Below are positions 1 to 11,279 of a stretch of 29,283 bases of DNA, piece after piece; within the stretch, counting starts at the first letter, position 1, and each line of letters starts with the position of its first letter. The notes under the pieces are model-generated. The model saw only the letters and a list, made by a program, of their open reading frames with translations, did not search any database and was not told where the DNA came from. This DNA comes from Antrodiella citrinella (Eukaryota > Basidiomycota > Agaricomycetes > Polyporales > Steccherinaceae): assembly GCA_004802725.1 (NCBI GenBank), contig SGPM01000337.1, positions 1 to 29,283 on the forward strand, given 5' to 3'. Both the position numbers and the translations under genes were made by a program.

Positions 1-1374
1 TCACCTTCAGTTTGGGTGAGGTTTAGTGGAGGTCGTACCTCCCATCGCGGTTAGTGTAGCTACAATGTACCACCCCATGCATGGCCGCGATCGGAGGATC
101 TGACACCTCTTGGTTCGGCAAGGGAGGCGTCGCGGATGCCGATGATGCCGTGAAGCGTCTCTTTTGTTACGCGGCCAGATCCAATGTCCATACTTTTGCG
201 ATCCGCTACCTCTTGGCTTGCTCTCACCAGAACCCGGCGCGGCCAAGTCGGAGGGAAGGTGTCCAAGCTATTCAGCGACGTTCAAGAACGTCGACGTCCA
301 TCAATGGCGTATGTCTTGGGGTGAGGCGGTTACAATGTATTTGATGGGCAGGTCGGCGGCGTGTGTGTGCACATTCATGTCTTCACGATGTCTGCCCTTG
401 AAGCCACTAATAGTAATTTATTCCTTAGGTTTGCGAGCCAACAGGACGTATAAATACCTCGCCGTGCGGGCCTCCTTGCTTGTTACCAACAACTATAGAA
501 CGAGGGTCAGACATGACTTAGTTTGACTGGGCCGTGAAGCTGTGGATGAGGAGCGTCATATCGGACCTCCCGGATCACCATCCGTAACGTCAAAGTGTCT
601 GGACCTCAACTTTCCGACTTGTGAAGTCCCGAAGGTGCGTCAGTCGACAGCGCCCTCTGAGATTAATATACTGTTGTGCCACCGCATCGTGGCATGACGT
701 GTCTACGATGAATATGAATATGGCTGGTGACGGTGGACAGGAGGCTACGATAGAGTATTGGATAGATTCGTAAGAGCGACTGTCGTTCACGACGGACCGT
801 AGTATGACGGCTCGCCCGTCGGTCGAGGTTCTCATTTGGCTGTTGTCACCCCGAAACATACCGCATGCTCAAGCTCAGAGTTGATTGGTCTTAAAATATT
901 CGATGGTTGTCATCGCAGGCTCTTGAAATACATGTACCACTTGGATGTGTACCTACCATTGCAATAACGACCTTTTGCGTTGCGTGGATGGTGAAATAGA
1001 GCGATCTCTACTTCTACATCGCGCGCCATTTGAAATCCGAACCTAGCGAGAGTTATCGGGTGTGTACTGTGGTTTGGCTTCGAATATACACTTTATCCCT
1101 GTCTCTTCGGGTTTGAACTCTTTCTTTCTCTTGTGCGTTAGCGCTTGCCGTGAACGTCACACCATATGATGTGCAGAGCCCAGACCAGAAATGAGTGCGG
1201 TCCAAGCTCCAACCGTTTTGTTTACTCCAAGCAAACTGCTTTACATTTATCAAGGATTCATCTTCCAGCTCAGTACGTAACGCGCATGCTTTTTCTACTC
1301 CATGAACCTTGAGCTTGAACACACGTCTCCCTTCTTAACCATCCGAATGTTGGACGATCACTCAAGGTAATACT
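1..1374. other. Left-edge region without a convincing gene
   Basis: No open frame here has a recognisable domain, signal peptide or consistent splice pattern. Open frames on both strands are all under about 125 codons and overlap each other, as expected for non-coding or decayed sequence. The right part must hold the 3' untranslated region of the carboxylesterase that ends at about 1375 on the minus strand. Confidence 0.5.
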
Positions 1375-3639
1375 TCAGCATGTCCAAGTGCCACAAGCGG
1401 GGAACGTCTGTGTAATGGAATAGCTTAGGACACAGACGACGTGTTAAGTTCGAGATAGTGACGTACCTGAGGGAAGATAGGCAGAATCGTGTTCCAGTAT
1501 ACACAAGAACTGTCGATGGAGAAATGATCTCCGGGGTCCGCGCCCACCAGAGAGTTGCCCAAGATAGCGATAGATGTCGTGTCTTTTGGATCGTACTGTT
1601 TCCAGCCAGAAGTTTGCGGCCCTTTCTCCGGATCTGCAAATACAAAGTCAACCGACATTGAGCGTAATCCAAGCTCAAGTACTCACCTTTGACAAAATTC
1701 GTCCACGCTTCGACCATGATATCCGAGACCTTGATCTCGTTCGGCGTAGCGGGTATAAAAGGCGGAGACAACACGATCGTCCTCCACGTCCCCATCACGA
1801 ACCGGATATCCTCACCATGGAACGTGCCAATCCTCGCCCCCTCCGAGTTCAGGTTATTCGCAACCAGATCAAACCTATACCGCCACACTTTCAAGCCTAG
1901 AGCATCCGTGCGTTGCGTTGCGAGGTTGTGCGCGAGGCATAGCATATGTGCGTCACGCCACATGCCGGCAGTGGCGTTGAATGCGAATGGGAACGCCGCT
2001 GAGGGAGTGGGGTAGAGCGCTTTGAGGTCGGTGAGGTTCGCCCACGGGAGGTTGAGGTTGTTGCTTTTGGTGTAGGCGTCGATGGTGGAGAGGTATGCTG
2101 TTGGTTCGCCTTCTACGATCAGGGTGCCTTCATCCTGTAGCATAGGCCGGGTATGAGCACTACGCGTTACATTTCACGGGCAAAAATCATTCTGACCTTG
2201 TTCGTCCCGATCAGCAAAGGGACTCTAGCAGTCCGTCCTTCTTTCGTCAGCTTCACAAAGCTGGAAATGAATACAACATCAGTCATTGCTTCAAATTTCA
2301 CACGGAGGGAAAGACTATTCACTCTTTGAAGATAGTCACATTATCCGTTACCGGCTGGAACTGATTCCCCGTGGCCAAAAGCACTTTCTGAAGGTCCACA
2401 CCCGAAATCTTGCGCAAACAGTCTAGCTCCCCGCGACCCGTTGGGCAGCTGAAGTTCTGTGATATCGCGTTGAGCTGGTTGTTCAGCTCCCACATCGGTT
2501 GGGAGGCTATATGATGCAGGTGGTAAGTAGATCATTGACATGCAGTGTCAGACACGATCATCTTGGGACTTACTGTCTGCACTTTGCATGACCGCACCGC
2601 GGATAATAGGATCCGTCGCGAAAGCCGTCAGGTACTGGTTCGTCATCTCTGCAAATTCCATTTGCGCTTAACACGCTGAGGTGTCAAGACCAAACAGAAG
2701 AGTGTACGCACCAGCTCCAACGGATTCACCTACGAAACCAAAAGGTCAGGGACCCCAGAACCACCATTTTCCGTGACCCCCAACGACGTACCTCCAAGAG
2801 TGATCTTGGTCGGATCGCCACCGAACAGCTCGATGTTATCCTGGACCCACTCCACAGCCGCACGCGTATCAAGCAAACCAAAGTTCTGCGTCTCGCCAGC
2901 TTCGGCGATCTCGGAAGCGTGCGGGTAGCCCCACAGCGATAGTCTGTAATTGTAGCTCACGAAGACGAGGTCCTGCTAATAGGTTAGCTCATGTTATTCT
3001 GGAAATTGGCATGAAGTCCACCTTGGCAGCTAGGAAGGACCCGTCAATCTTAGGATCGGACGAAGCACCACTGTCGAACCCTCCACCGCTAGAATTGAAT
3101 CCATCTCAATACTCATCCTAACATCAGCGCGAGGGCTGGCACAACAACTTACTAGGAGTAGAGGTACACTGGCAACCCCTTCGCCCCCTGCGGCGCAATG
3201 ATATTCACCACCAGACAATCCTCACTTTGTATGGACGTCCCATTCCCTCCATCCGCCCTAAACACAAAACCCAACCCCCTTGTCAATAACTCTACTCTCC
3301 CACATCACATTGCACCACTCACCTTCCTTGCATACACGCCGCCCCAAACTGCGTGGCGTTCTGCACACCAGACCTGAAGGTCTTCTTAGGCGGCGTCCAC
3401 CGGTTCGCACCAGACGTATCCTCCGCGAAGAACACGCCAAGCCATTTGGAGAGGGGGATTGAGGTGGTGGTGGTATCGAGGAAGCCTTGGACGAGGCCTG
3501 AGGATGTTGAGACTAGAAGCGGATTCTTGTTCGCGTCTGCAGAAGCTGATACTGATACTGAGCTGAACAACGAGAGGAGGAGAGCGGGGGTAAAGCACGC
3601 TAACAGCAGGACGTGTCCGAACGCCATTTTGCTATGCAA
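1375..3639 (-). CDS. Secreted type-B carboxylesterase/lipase
   Basis: Alpha/beta-hydrolase of the fungal carboxylesterase type B family, expected to hydrolyse carboxylic esters outside the cell. My model has 11 exons: 3639-3323, 3257-3153, 3088-3022, 2975-2792, 2729-2712, 2648-2574, 2506-2323, 2260-2197, 2134-1687, 1633-1467 and 1407-1375. Phases agree throughout and give about 553 residues, normal for the family. The N-terminus (MAFGHVLLLACFTPALLLSL) is a signal peptide. The oxyanion-loop region reads YGGGFDSG. The nucleophile elbow GESVGA places the Ser near residue 227 and is encoded across an 18-bp exon. NKDEGT supplies the Glu (about 340) and FHGEDIRF the His (about 444), so the triad is intact. 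The C-terminus is uncertain: reading through the last intron gives a stop at 1425 and about 556 residues. The substrate cannot be told from sequence. Confidence 0.9.
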
Positions 3640-4084
3640 TGCTGCGCACGCTGCACCTGTTGCTCTTCGGGCTGCATTTTAAAGGTGAGCGACGGAGGGT
3701 GCTCGGGCTGACTTCGGAGCACATGCTCCGTTTCGCGAAGAGAATCGAGCAGGGTCATCGATCTCGTTGCTCACCTGTACGCCGTACAACGTTCTGAAGC
3801 GTCGACTGCGGCAATCCGGTTCACCACATGACATCAGGACTGTATAACAGAAAATCTATACATTAATTCCATGAAATATGCGAGTTCATATATATGTAGC
3901 TATCACCAAAAGGAAGATGTCAGTAAAAACCAGCGTGAGGAAGAGTGCTATGAATACTCACATAATAAATTAGATCCCCTAGTCCATAGTGTACAAACAA
4001 TCCAAACGCATGTCCAACTAAGCAGCACAACAACAAAACAACAGAACATCTCCTCATTTACTTCCTTACACCACCACAACACAT
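3640..4084. other. Intergenic region between carboxylesterase and DUF1769-A
   Basis: Holds the promoter of the carboxylesterase (minus strand, starting at 3639) and the 3' region of DUF1769 gene A. The part from about 3850 to 4080 is clearly A+T-rich and contains no coding-like frame. No clear TATA box was seen. Confidence 0.5.
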
Positions 4085-5064
4085 CTAATCATCCACTGTC
4101 TCAATAGCCACACACCAAAACACCCTCCCCCACGGCATGCCTGCATCCGTCTCCGTGTTCGTCGGGCGCTGGCAACAAACGAATCGCGCAGGCTTTCCGT
4201 CCCAATGCTGCATCATGTCGATGGAGAACCCGCCAGGGACCTGGATGCAGATACTCTCGTGGTTGATGTCGAGGTGCCCATGGCAAAAGTCTGCCGTAAT
4301 TAGGTCCTGTTCGCGTCATCAAGTCAACACACGTCTATCTCCACAATGTGGTGGACACTTACGTCTGGACCAAACACAACAGCCTTCCGCCTCGCCGGGT
4401 CCTGGAAATGCGTCTTCCTCGCCATCCTTTTCTTGCTCTCCTCGCTCTTCCCCGCGTAGGGCAGCCGCGAGATGTCGTCTGCGACGAGACACGTTGTTGG
4501 TGGGAACGGTGGGGTCGTGTGCGGTTCTGAGAGGCGTGTGTGCGTGAAGAACGGCATGGTCGTGATGAGTGGGGAGAGTGCCCATGGTTTGGGGGCGCGA
4601 ATATCGAGTTCTAGAGTCGGGTCCATGAACCTGGGTGAGGTAAGGTGAGATAAGTTGGAAGAACGAGTGGGACGTGGTACTCACTGCATGAAGCTGGTGA
4701 CGACGCTGAACCCCCAGGGTAACGTCATCGGACGGTCAAACACAGTCCCGACAAGGATATCGTCTGCATTGTGTGGCTGCAAGAACCTCCCTGCATAGTC
4801 GTTTGCTCGCGAGTCCATCCACAAACCCAAGCAAAACGCACCTTGAAACTGAATACTCCATGTCTTCCGCTTCCGCTCCTTCTTGCTGAAATACGCACTA
4901 CTGCTCCCACCACATTGACCTTGCTTGTTCGTGAGCCCCTTGATGAATACGGCAACCTGCCCCTCGAAAGCGTCTGTAGCGATGTCGAACCCCTTGCCCG
5001 AGTTCGCCTCGATTTCGTGCAGGTCGTGGATCGTCGGGCCTGCGAGGATCCGGAGGCGCGGCAT
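4085..5064 (-). CDS. DUF1769 family protein, copy A (intact)
   Basis: Member of the fungal DUF1769 family. Function is not established from this sequence; from memory, a fission-yeast member (Duc1) is described as a cortical PI(4,5)P2-binding protein. Exons 5064-4842, 4790-4685, 4630-4363 and 4306-4085 join in phase to 272 residues. Family landmarks in order: RLRILAGP at the N-terminus, DAFEGQVAVFIKG, WSIQFQGRFL, ADDILVGTVFDRP, LPWGFSVVTSFMQ, PWALSPLITTMPF, then ITADFCHGHL and HWDGKPARFVC near the C-terminus. The start is chosen at MPRLRILAGP because the neighbouring paralog has a Met at the same place. A longer frame upstream lacks conservation. It is tandem with copy B and ends after VDD, lacking B's charged extension. 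Confidence 0.85.
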
Positions 5065-5673
5065 AGGAGTGTAGGTGTAGAAGGCGAGGGAAAGGGAATG
5101 AGGTTTGGATTAGAATGAGATGGAGACGGGGGGTATAACGTCGACGGAAAAGTGTGGCAACAATCACCAGTCAAACCCTTCGAAGATATCGATCCCGTCA
5201 CCCCGTCCGCTGTCCCAAACCAGCACTGACGCGCGCAGCAACCAGTCGAAACACAGCATACTGTATCCTTGAAGGCCTCGGTAACTGCGCAGCACCCTGA
5301 TTATGTGAAAAAAGGAGTGGAGCGCAAACATCCAATTTTGGCTCCCGCGGGAATAAAAGTTGAGTGTCCCGATGCGCGCTTAAAAACGTCCGTACGCGTT
5401 GCCCGCCATACATGATCGACGATCGACCACGCCACACCTCCCGGGCGCGCCCGGCTGAGAGTCCGCAGCAACTGCGAGCTGCTATGCACAATGGATGCGG
5501 TCACACCTGGCTTCAAAGTTCATTCCAATGTGAAAGCGGGGAGTAGGGCTACAAAAAGTCGTACCACAAAATCTAATAAACTGACGGGGTGTGAGCGGAA
5601 CGTGAGCTTGGCAGGTCACATACGATGAACCTGCGACTCACGCTACAAACGTCGTGGAGCCACCGAAATGGCA
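5065..5673. other. Intergenic region between the two DUF1769 copies
   Basis: Upstream region of copy A and 3' region of copy B, both on the minus strand. Several short overlapping frames are present but none resembles a protein family or joins convincingly to a neighbour. No repeats or RNA gene were recognised. Confidence 0.45.
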
Positions 5674-6777
5674 TCAAGCCGGTGGAGTCTCCTTCTGCTT
5701 TTGACCTTTCTCAGTCGCCTCAGTGGTCGGAGCCCCAGTGGTTTCATCTTTCTTCGCTTCTTGCGCATTAGGCAACCCCTCCTTATCCACCGCTTCGATC
5801 GCGAGGCACCAAAGCACCTTCCCCCACGGCTTCCCGTCCACGAGCTCGCCCTTGGGTATCCGCTCGCAGCAGACGAATCGCACGGGCAATCCGTCCCAGT
5901 ACTTCATGAGGTCGAGCGTGAAACCGCCTGGTATGCGCGCGGAGATGCCGTCCGGCGTAAAGTTGAGGTATCCCCAGCAGAAGTCTGCCGTTATCACGTC
6001 CTGCAGCATATCACTTCGAGTCAGTCATACGATACTCAAGGCGTGCGACGACGAAATAGGCTACACACCTGCGGTCCGAACTCGACAGTCTTTCGATGCG
6101 CCGCGCTTTGGAAATATGTCTTCCGGTTCACGCCCCCCTCGATCTCGGGGTCGTCCCGCGTAAATCGCAGCGCTGAGACGTTCTCGCCGACCGGTTTCGG
6201 TGGAGGGAACGTCTTTGCTTCGACCTTTTCTTCTTCGGAGTTGAGACGGGTGTGTTCGAAGTACGGCATGGTGGTAATGAAGGGGGACAAGGCCCATGGC
6301 GTCGGCGATGTGAGGTCTTGCTCGAGTGTCGGGTCTAGGTATCTGTACCAATCTTAGCTTCTGAGAGTGATGAGAAAGTAGAGGGACTTACTGCATGAAG
6401 GACGTAACGGCGGTGAACCCCCAGGGTATAGCCTATAGGCAATACGCGATCGAACACGTTCCCGAACAAGATCTCGTCCGCGTTATGCGTCTGCAAAAAC
6501 CTCCCTGCGCACTTCAATCAGCCCCGCACGTCCAGTTTGCCGTAAAAACTTGAAACGCACCTTGGACCTGGACACTCCATGTAACACCCTCCCTCTCCTC
6601 CGCATCAAAGTAATTGCTCTCACCGACCTTCCCATCCGTATCCGCGAATCCCTTCAAGAAGATCGCGACCTCGCCCTCGAACGCGTCTGTGCGTATCGGG
6701 AAGCCCGAGGCGGCGTTTGCGCTGATCTTGGTCAGGGAGGAGAAGGATGGGCCGGCGAGGATACGCAGGCGGTGCAT
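5674..6777 (-). pseudogene. DUF1769 family protein, copy B, frameshifted
   Basis: Paralog of copy A with the same four-exon layout: 6777-6561, 6504-6392, 6342-6069 and 6000-5674. It keeps RLRILAGP, DAFEGEVAIFLKG, WSVQVQGRFL, NADEILFGNVFDR, TPWALSPFITTMPY, ITADFCWGYL and YWDGLPVRFVC. A 7-bp near-tandem duplication at 6427-6440 lies between the FDR and PWGFTAV codons of exon 2. It shifts the frame before the LPWG-like motif, so the exon 2/3 junction no longer fits. Without those 7 bases the coding length up to the last exon is 597 nt, exactly as in copy A. The C-terminus has an extra Lys/Glu/Thr/Pro-rich tail of about 35 residues. It would be about 307 residues if intact. Either a recent pseudogene, a polymorphic allele, or an assembly error; no intron of plausible size removes exactly the extra bases. 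Confidence 0.75.
6427..6440. repeat. 7-bp near-tandem duplication in DUF1769-B exon 2
   Basis: Two adjacent 7-mers, TATAGCC and TATAGGC, differ at one base; the right-hand part forms the 10-bp palindrome GCCTATAGGC. The paralog has only 12 nt between the flanking conserved codons, against 19 nt here. Confidence 0.85.
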
Positions 6778-7297
6778 CGTCAAGTTGTTGTGTGGGTGGA
6801 TCGTGATCACGGTAAATGTGTGAGTAACCTGGATAGAACGTTAACTTGCTTGTTGGATGAATGTTGAAGGGATCCTCACAGCCCCAAATCTCGCTTCAAA
6901 ACTGGTAGCCCCAGGCCGTCGTAGTCGACGTAGTAAAGTTTCGGAGAGAGGAAGGAGCGAGAGCCGAATCCAAAATTGCTTTCAAAAGGCTCTCGTGAGG
7001 GTGGGAGGACAGGAACTTGGGAAGAGAGAATGAGCTCAATCGCGTTGAATGTTGAGTCGGTGACATCGTCGCCCGTGTGGTTCGAACCCCGACCCGAAGA
7101 CTTGCACGCGGTAACGTTAAAGGTCACGTCACGTCACTCAAGCAAACATCACGCATGTTCAAAACCGCGTCACTGCGAATACGAACATTGATCTTGCCAG
7201 TGGGCACCTCGAGAGCTTTATCGTAAATACAGGACAGAAAGCATGTGAGTCGGACTTGATTCTGGAAACGAGATCACGGGCTGTCTAACGCGTCGCA
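6778..7297. other. Divergent intergenic region, DUF1769-B / F-box gene
   Basis: Shared upstream region of DUF1769-B (minus, starts at 6777) and the F-box gene (plus, starts at 7298). A minus-strand frame at 6876-7127 ends in a plausible donor, but joining it to the DUF1769 start breaks the frame and copy A has no equivalent, so I left it unassigned. Confidence 0.4.
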
Positions 7298-8722
7298 ATG
7301 TTCAGCATGCCAATGACTGATATTCAAGCTTCCTGCACGGGCTGTACTCCTTCCACGCTACTGGATCGCGAAGTCCGCCTACCTCGAGAGCTAATGGACG
7401 TGGTTGTCGCGATGGTCGACGAAAACGACCTCTTTATATGCACATTGGTGTCGCGTCACTGGCACGTCTCCGCACTTCCCAAGCTATTCCATACCATCGT
7501 CATCGGCCTTCAAACTGCATCGTTTCGCATATACCTTGATAGAGACCCTGCCAATGCAACGCGTTACATCAAAGATTTGACGATCGAAGGTCAAGACTCG
7601 AAATGGGTCCCCAACGAACTCAACGTCGCAGAGGTGGATTGTATACTGGCCAAACTGCCTGCCCTCGAGGTATTCCGACTGGTCGGCGTACGCCTGGCAC
7701 CATGCCCTAACGATGCATCTCTGCAAGGGTGGTTGTCGCCCAAGGCCCTGGAGCGTCTCTCCCTAAAGAGAATCAAATTAGCTGCCTCCAAAACGCCTAA
7801 GAATACAGGCCGTATGCCGCCAGAGACAGCTGCTCCGTCCACATTTGCCTTCACGGACCTCTTGAACCTGTTTGGTCACGTGAAAAGTATGCGCATCGAA
7901 GAGATTTGCTTTGCTTGGGGTTACACGTACGAGAGATATTGGAGGCCCATGGCTCAGGGCCATTTCGCTGCGCAAAGTATGCCGAAGACCTTCAAAGTGG
8001 ACAAGCTGGTCAGCACGAGATCTGAGGTTAAAAGTCACGCGGATCTTCTGCAGATACTTACATACTTGCTTGGTTTGCATTCGTTGCAATCCGCGAGCAT
8101 GAAGGACTCTGAACTGTCCCATCGGAGGTTTCTATGGTTCACGGGACGCACACTTGCCTGTCTGTATCTAAGGATTGTGTCTACACCCGCAGGACCTCAT
8201 GATCAGGTATTTGTTCTTGTACATATGTTGATGAGTTTGCGAGGATATTGACAGTTTGATGCATAGGTCAGAGACAGATATGGTTTAGCATACTGCGAGT
8301 CACTCTCGGACCTCACCGTTCGCATAACTTTACCTATCAAACATAGTGAGGACGGTTGGGCTCAGTTCCTCAGCGTCATTACGCTTGCCTCTTCAACTGT
8401 TACAAAGCTCACCATCGAGTTCTCCTATTTCGTTGATCGTGACGTCTGGTCGTTCAATCTATCCAAGATGGACTGGGTAACCGTCGACGACAATTTGAGC
8501 TCGCGGGCTGCTTTGGCGAATGTCACGTTCAAATTCATTCCCAAGATCGGCGATTTGTTCACTCTGATGAGCGAGCCCTTGGTTCGCCAGGGACTCAGGT
8601 TTATAGAAGGCAACCTGCCGCAAGTGCGGGCCCAGAAAACGTTCACGATCAGTACGTTTGCCTTCTTCCAAGCGCATTCTCACTTTTTGACCATCTTTCT
8701 CTCAGTCGACTTATCGCCGTGA
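7298..8722 (+). CDS. F-box-like domain protein
   Basis: Likely substrate-recognition subunit of an SCF-type ubiquitin ligase, inferred from an F-box-like segment at about residues 28-70 (LPRELMDVVVAMVDENDLFI, then LVSRHWHVSALPKLFHTIVI). The rest has leucine-rich, LRR-like spacing without a clear repeat, as in the many agaricomycete F-box proteins. Exons 7298-8206, 8267-8651 and 8706-8722 give 436 residues. The last intron (8652-8705, GTACGT...CTCAG) is 54 nt and free of stops, so retaining it would add 18 residues and end at the same TGA. The target is unknown. The first Met is used because it directly precedes the F-box region with no better upstream start. Confidence 0.75.
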
Positions 8723-9302
8723 CGACTCAACCGCACGGCCGTTATCATGTTGATTTAAACACTCGCCTTCCTAGCCCCCGTCCAGTCAACGCCTTTATTT
8801 GGACGATGCCTTCCAACGCTCATTATTTCTATGTACCAAGATCGATCGACATGATGTATTCGACGCGCCTACCGCGAGGCTTAGCCAAGAAGCATCAACA
8901 TATCGCACTCAACTTTAAAAGTGCAGGCTGCCCTTTTTACCGTCAAGACTGCAGTGTGGCCCGTTCTAAATGACGTAATTCTTGTCTATTAGTTCTCTGC
9001 AGACCAACATCTCGTGTGTTCATGCCACCATCATCTCGATCTGATTCTAACGTCCTGATTTGCCGCGCTCATATGTACCTTTGCATGTGATCCTGCCAAT
9101 GTTCTCCCACCGCAACTTGAAACTGATAGATGTGAACTTTGTCTCGCCTTAGCCAAATGTTGGCCAAATGTCTGCAAATACGCCATGCAACCGCAACTCG
9201 CTGGTGGGTAGTAGTATCCTGTGTACCGTCAAGTTCTTCCAATCTCCCTCTCCCTTAGCCTGCTGAATATCGTTGTTGCAATCACAACATCTTCATGCAC
9301 TC
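8723..9302. other. Intergenic region upstream of family member M1
   Basis: 3' region of the F-box gene and promoter side of M1. A small plus-strand frame at 8719-8973 has no recognisable features. No RNA gene or repeat was seen. Confidence 0.4.
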
Positions 9303-10770
9303 ATGCGATCAGTATGGTGCACCGTCACTGGCCTGATCCTCCGCTCTTTACTACACCACGCTCCTTCAACACGAGCTGCTCTGGTCAACGTAACCGTTGA
9401 CGACGACGGCACGGACCCCTCCACGGGTTCAACCATCATTTATTCCCCTGCAGATTCATGGTCAACGGGACAGACCTGCAACGGATGCCTCGCACAGCCT
9501 AATCCCAGCATAGCGTTCGACGGCACTTGGCATGATTCCACCTATAGTTTTGGAGAGCCGGTAACAAGTGCAACTTTTCAATTTCAAGGTGTGTTCCTTC
9601 ATGGTTTGACAAACCTACATGCAATTTACAATGACGTCTCTAGGATCCGCGCTCTATGTGTACTGCATTTTGGCACCTGTCATAGAGTTCGCATCGACAG
9701 ATTCCTACATGTCTTTCTCTATCGACGGCAAAGTCGTCGGAACGTTCATTCAATCACCGACACAAGTGCAGGACTATACATCTACGCTTGTTTTCCATAC
9801 CACCTCTATTTCCGATGCCGCGCACACCTTTGTCCTGCAGAACGGCAATTCGAACACGCAGATAAATAACACGTTAATGTTGTTCGACTATCTCGTCTAC
9901 TCGTGAGTTCGTGTCTTCGCTCATATCGCGCTCATTTTCACATCACACGCAACATTCAGACATGACGATGCCAGTTCATCTCCGCCTCCTACAAGTCCCC
10001 GACCACCTCCACCCGTGACATCCGCACCCACACCTGCAAGCCAGGCCCCCCATTCTGATCCTACAATTCCGACAAGCTCTTCCGCGGGGACCGGTTCACA
10101 GCTCAACACCGCACACACTCAGTCTACTCAGTCTACCAACTCGGCAGACACACAGATTCATTCGACTACTGCTAGTGGGGGCCCGCTCCAGGCTACTCCG
10201 TCTGCAGGTTCCTCCAGTCCTTCTACGGCTACGGGTAGTAGTCCAGTATTACTACCAACACCCACTACGTCCAGTGCGAATGCAATTAATGGCGCATCCA
10301 GGAATGGAGTATCCATTTCCGTTCTCATCCCCGTTGTTATCGCTGCCGTGGTGTTCAGCATATTGCTGGTGCTCGGCATCCTTTGGTGGCGGAACAGGCG
10401 ACGTGCTACTCGACATGCTATTTACGAGGAGGCGACGTATGTCCCTTACATCATCCCAGAGATCGTCGAAACTCCGACGGTCATGCCAGTGAGCAAGGAT
10501 GCCTGGCTCAGCGCGCCTCCTCAGGAGGTCCATCCAGAGTCAGAGCCTCCCGGCACTAGTACTGGGACTGGGACTGTCTTGGGCTCGCCCGGAACCGTCA
10601 GACAGCCGGAACCGTCAGACAGCCGGAACCTTCCCCTGGCGGCACATCGAGCCCTGCAGAACCTGCAGCGCAGGGATCTGCAACGTTGTCAAGACGATCA
10701 ACGATGTTTGGCTTTGGCAGTATCCTCTCGTGGCAGTCCGACAGACCGCCTTCGTACCACGAGGCCATGA
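9303..10770 (+). CDS. Family member M1: single-pass membrane protein, tail frameshifted
   Basis: Exons 9303-9588, 9644-9902 and 9960-10770 give 451 residues as read. Order of parts: signal peptide ending near TRA; ectodomain with VNVTVDDDGTDPSTG, a TCNGC pair, FDGTWHDSTY, ALYVYCILAP, VGTFIQSP, TFVLQNG and LMLFDYLVYSHDD; a Ser/Thr/Pro-rich stalk; a membrane helix (SVLIPVVIAAVVFSILLVLG) followed by RNRRR. An earlier in-frame TTG has no Met, so ATG 9303 is used. Its peptide MRS matches a Met in M4. The two introns have the same position and phase as in M2-M6. A 17-bp tandem duplication at 10589-10622 shifts the tail: the other frame encodes PPSYHEAM as in M4 and would stop at 10844. Function unknown; surface receptor or adhesin is inference. 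Confidence 0.8.
10589..10630. repeat. 17-bp exact tandem duplication in M1 tail
   Basis: The unit CCGGAACCGTCAGACAG occurs at 10589-10605 and 10606-10622, followed by a partial third copy (8 bases, to 10630). Seventeen is not a multiple of three, so the extra copy changes the reading frame of the cytosolic tail. Confidence 0.95.
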
Positions 10771-11279
10771 GGTCTCCGAGTCGACGGCAGACAGGAGTGA
10801 GTCCCTTCATGATGATCGGCCAGTACGCCACGCCAATATGCTGACCGTGGGTTTTCAGACCTAGATATTGTTTTGAGAATTTCTCTCCATTCGCTCGATG
10901 TTTTTTGAATTCTAGGCCACATGTCAATGTCTGGGTGTCAATCCTAGAGCATCACAGTGTTTATGGACTCTCGATGGTGACGTTTGTCCACGATGGTCAA
11001 GTTCGTTGAAAATGCGACTTATCAAAATACAGCGATGTACAGAGAAGGTTAATGTAGTGATAACTCCGCCACCCTAAGTGTCGTCTCATGTAGACTCACT
11101 TGCTAACGCAGGATTATTGATTGCAAAACGTACCGGCGGCGTGACTGACGGGCCAAAGGCGAGGAAAAAATCCCTAAGGGATGATTCCGTCAGACGTCTG
11201 TATTGACCTCCAAGTAGTGCACATCTGTTCAGGCAATTGAAGTCAGGCGTCATGACCTACGTATGGGAAGAAAGAGAAC
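10771..11279. other. Downstream region of M1
   Basis: Up to 10844 the sequence still encodes the ancestral M1 tail in another frame (PPSYHEAMRSPS begins near 10750). Beyond that I see no gene. It includes the convergent 3' side of the small minus-strand gene ending at 11280. Confidence 0.5.

Noticed and set aside
1053..1322. Minus-strand frame of 89 codons downstream of the carboxylesterase
   Set aside because: No domain; composition and position fit 3' non-coding sequence.
5198..5546. Short frames on both strands between the DUF1769 copies
   Set aside because: No family resemblance, no consistent splice partners, overlapping antisense pairs.
7078..7089. GGTTCGAACCCC, a perfect match to a tRNA B-box, palindromic on both strands
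   Set aside because: No T-stem pairing on either strand, no A-box or acceptor stem at the right distance; chance match.
6876..7127. Minus-strand frame of 83 codons ending in a donor-like site upstream of DUF1769-B
   Set aside because: Joining it to the DUF1769 start breaks the frame, and copy A has no counterpart; both copies have a Met at the RLRILAGP start.
8719..8973. Plus-strand frame of 84 codons after the F-box gene
   Set aside because: No domain or continuation of the F-box protein; the F-box gene has a good stop at 8722.
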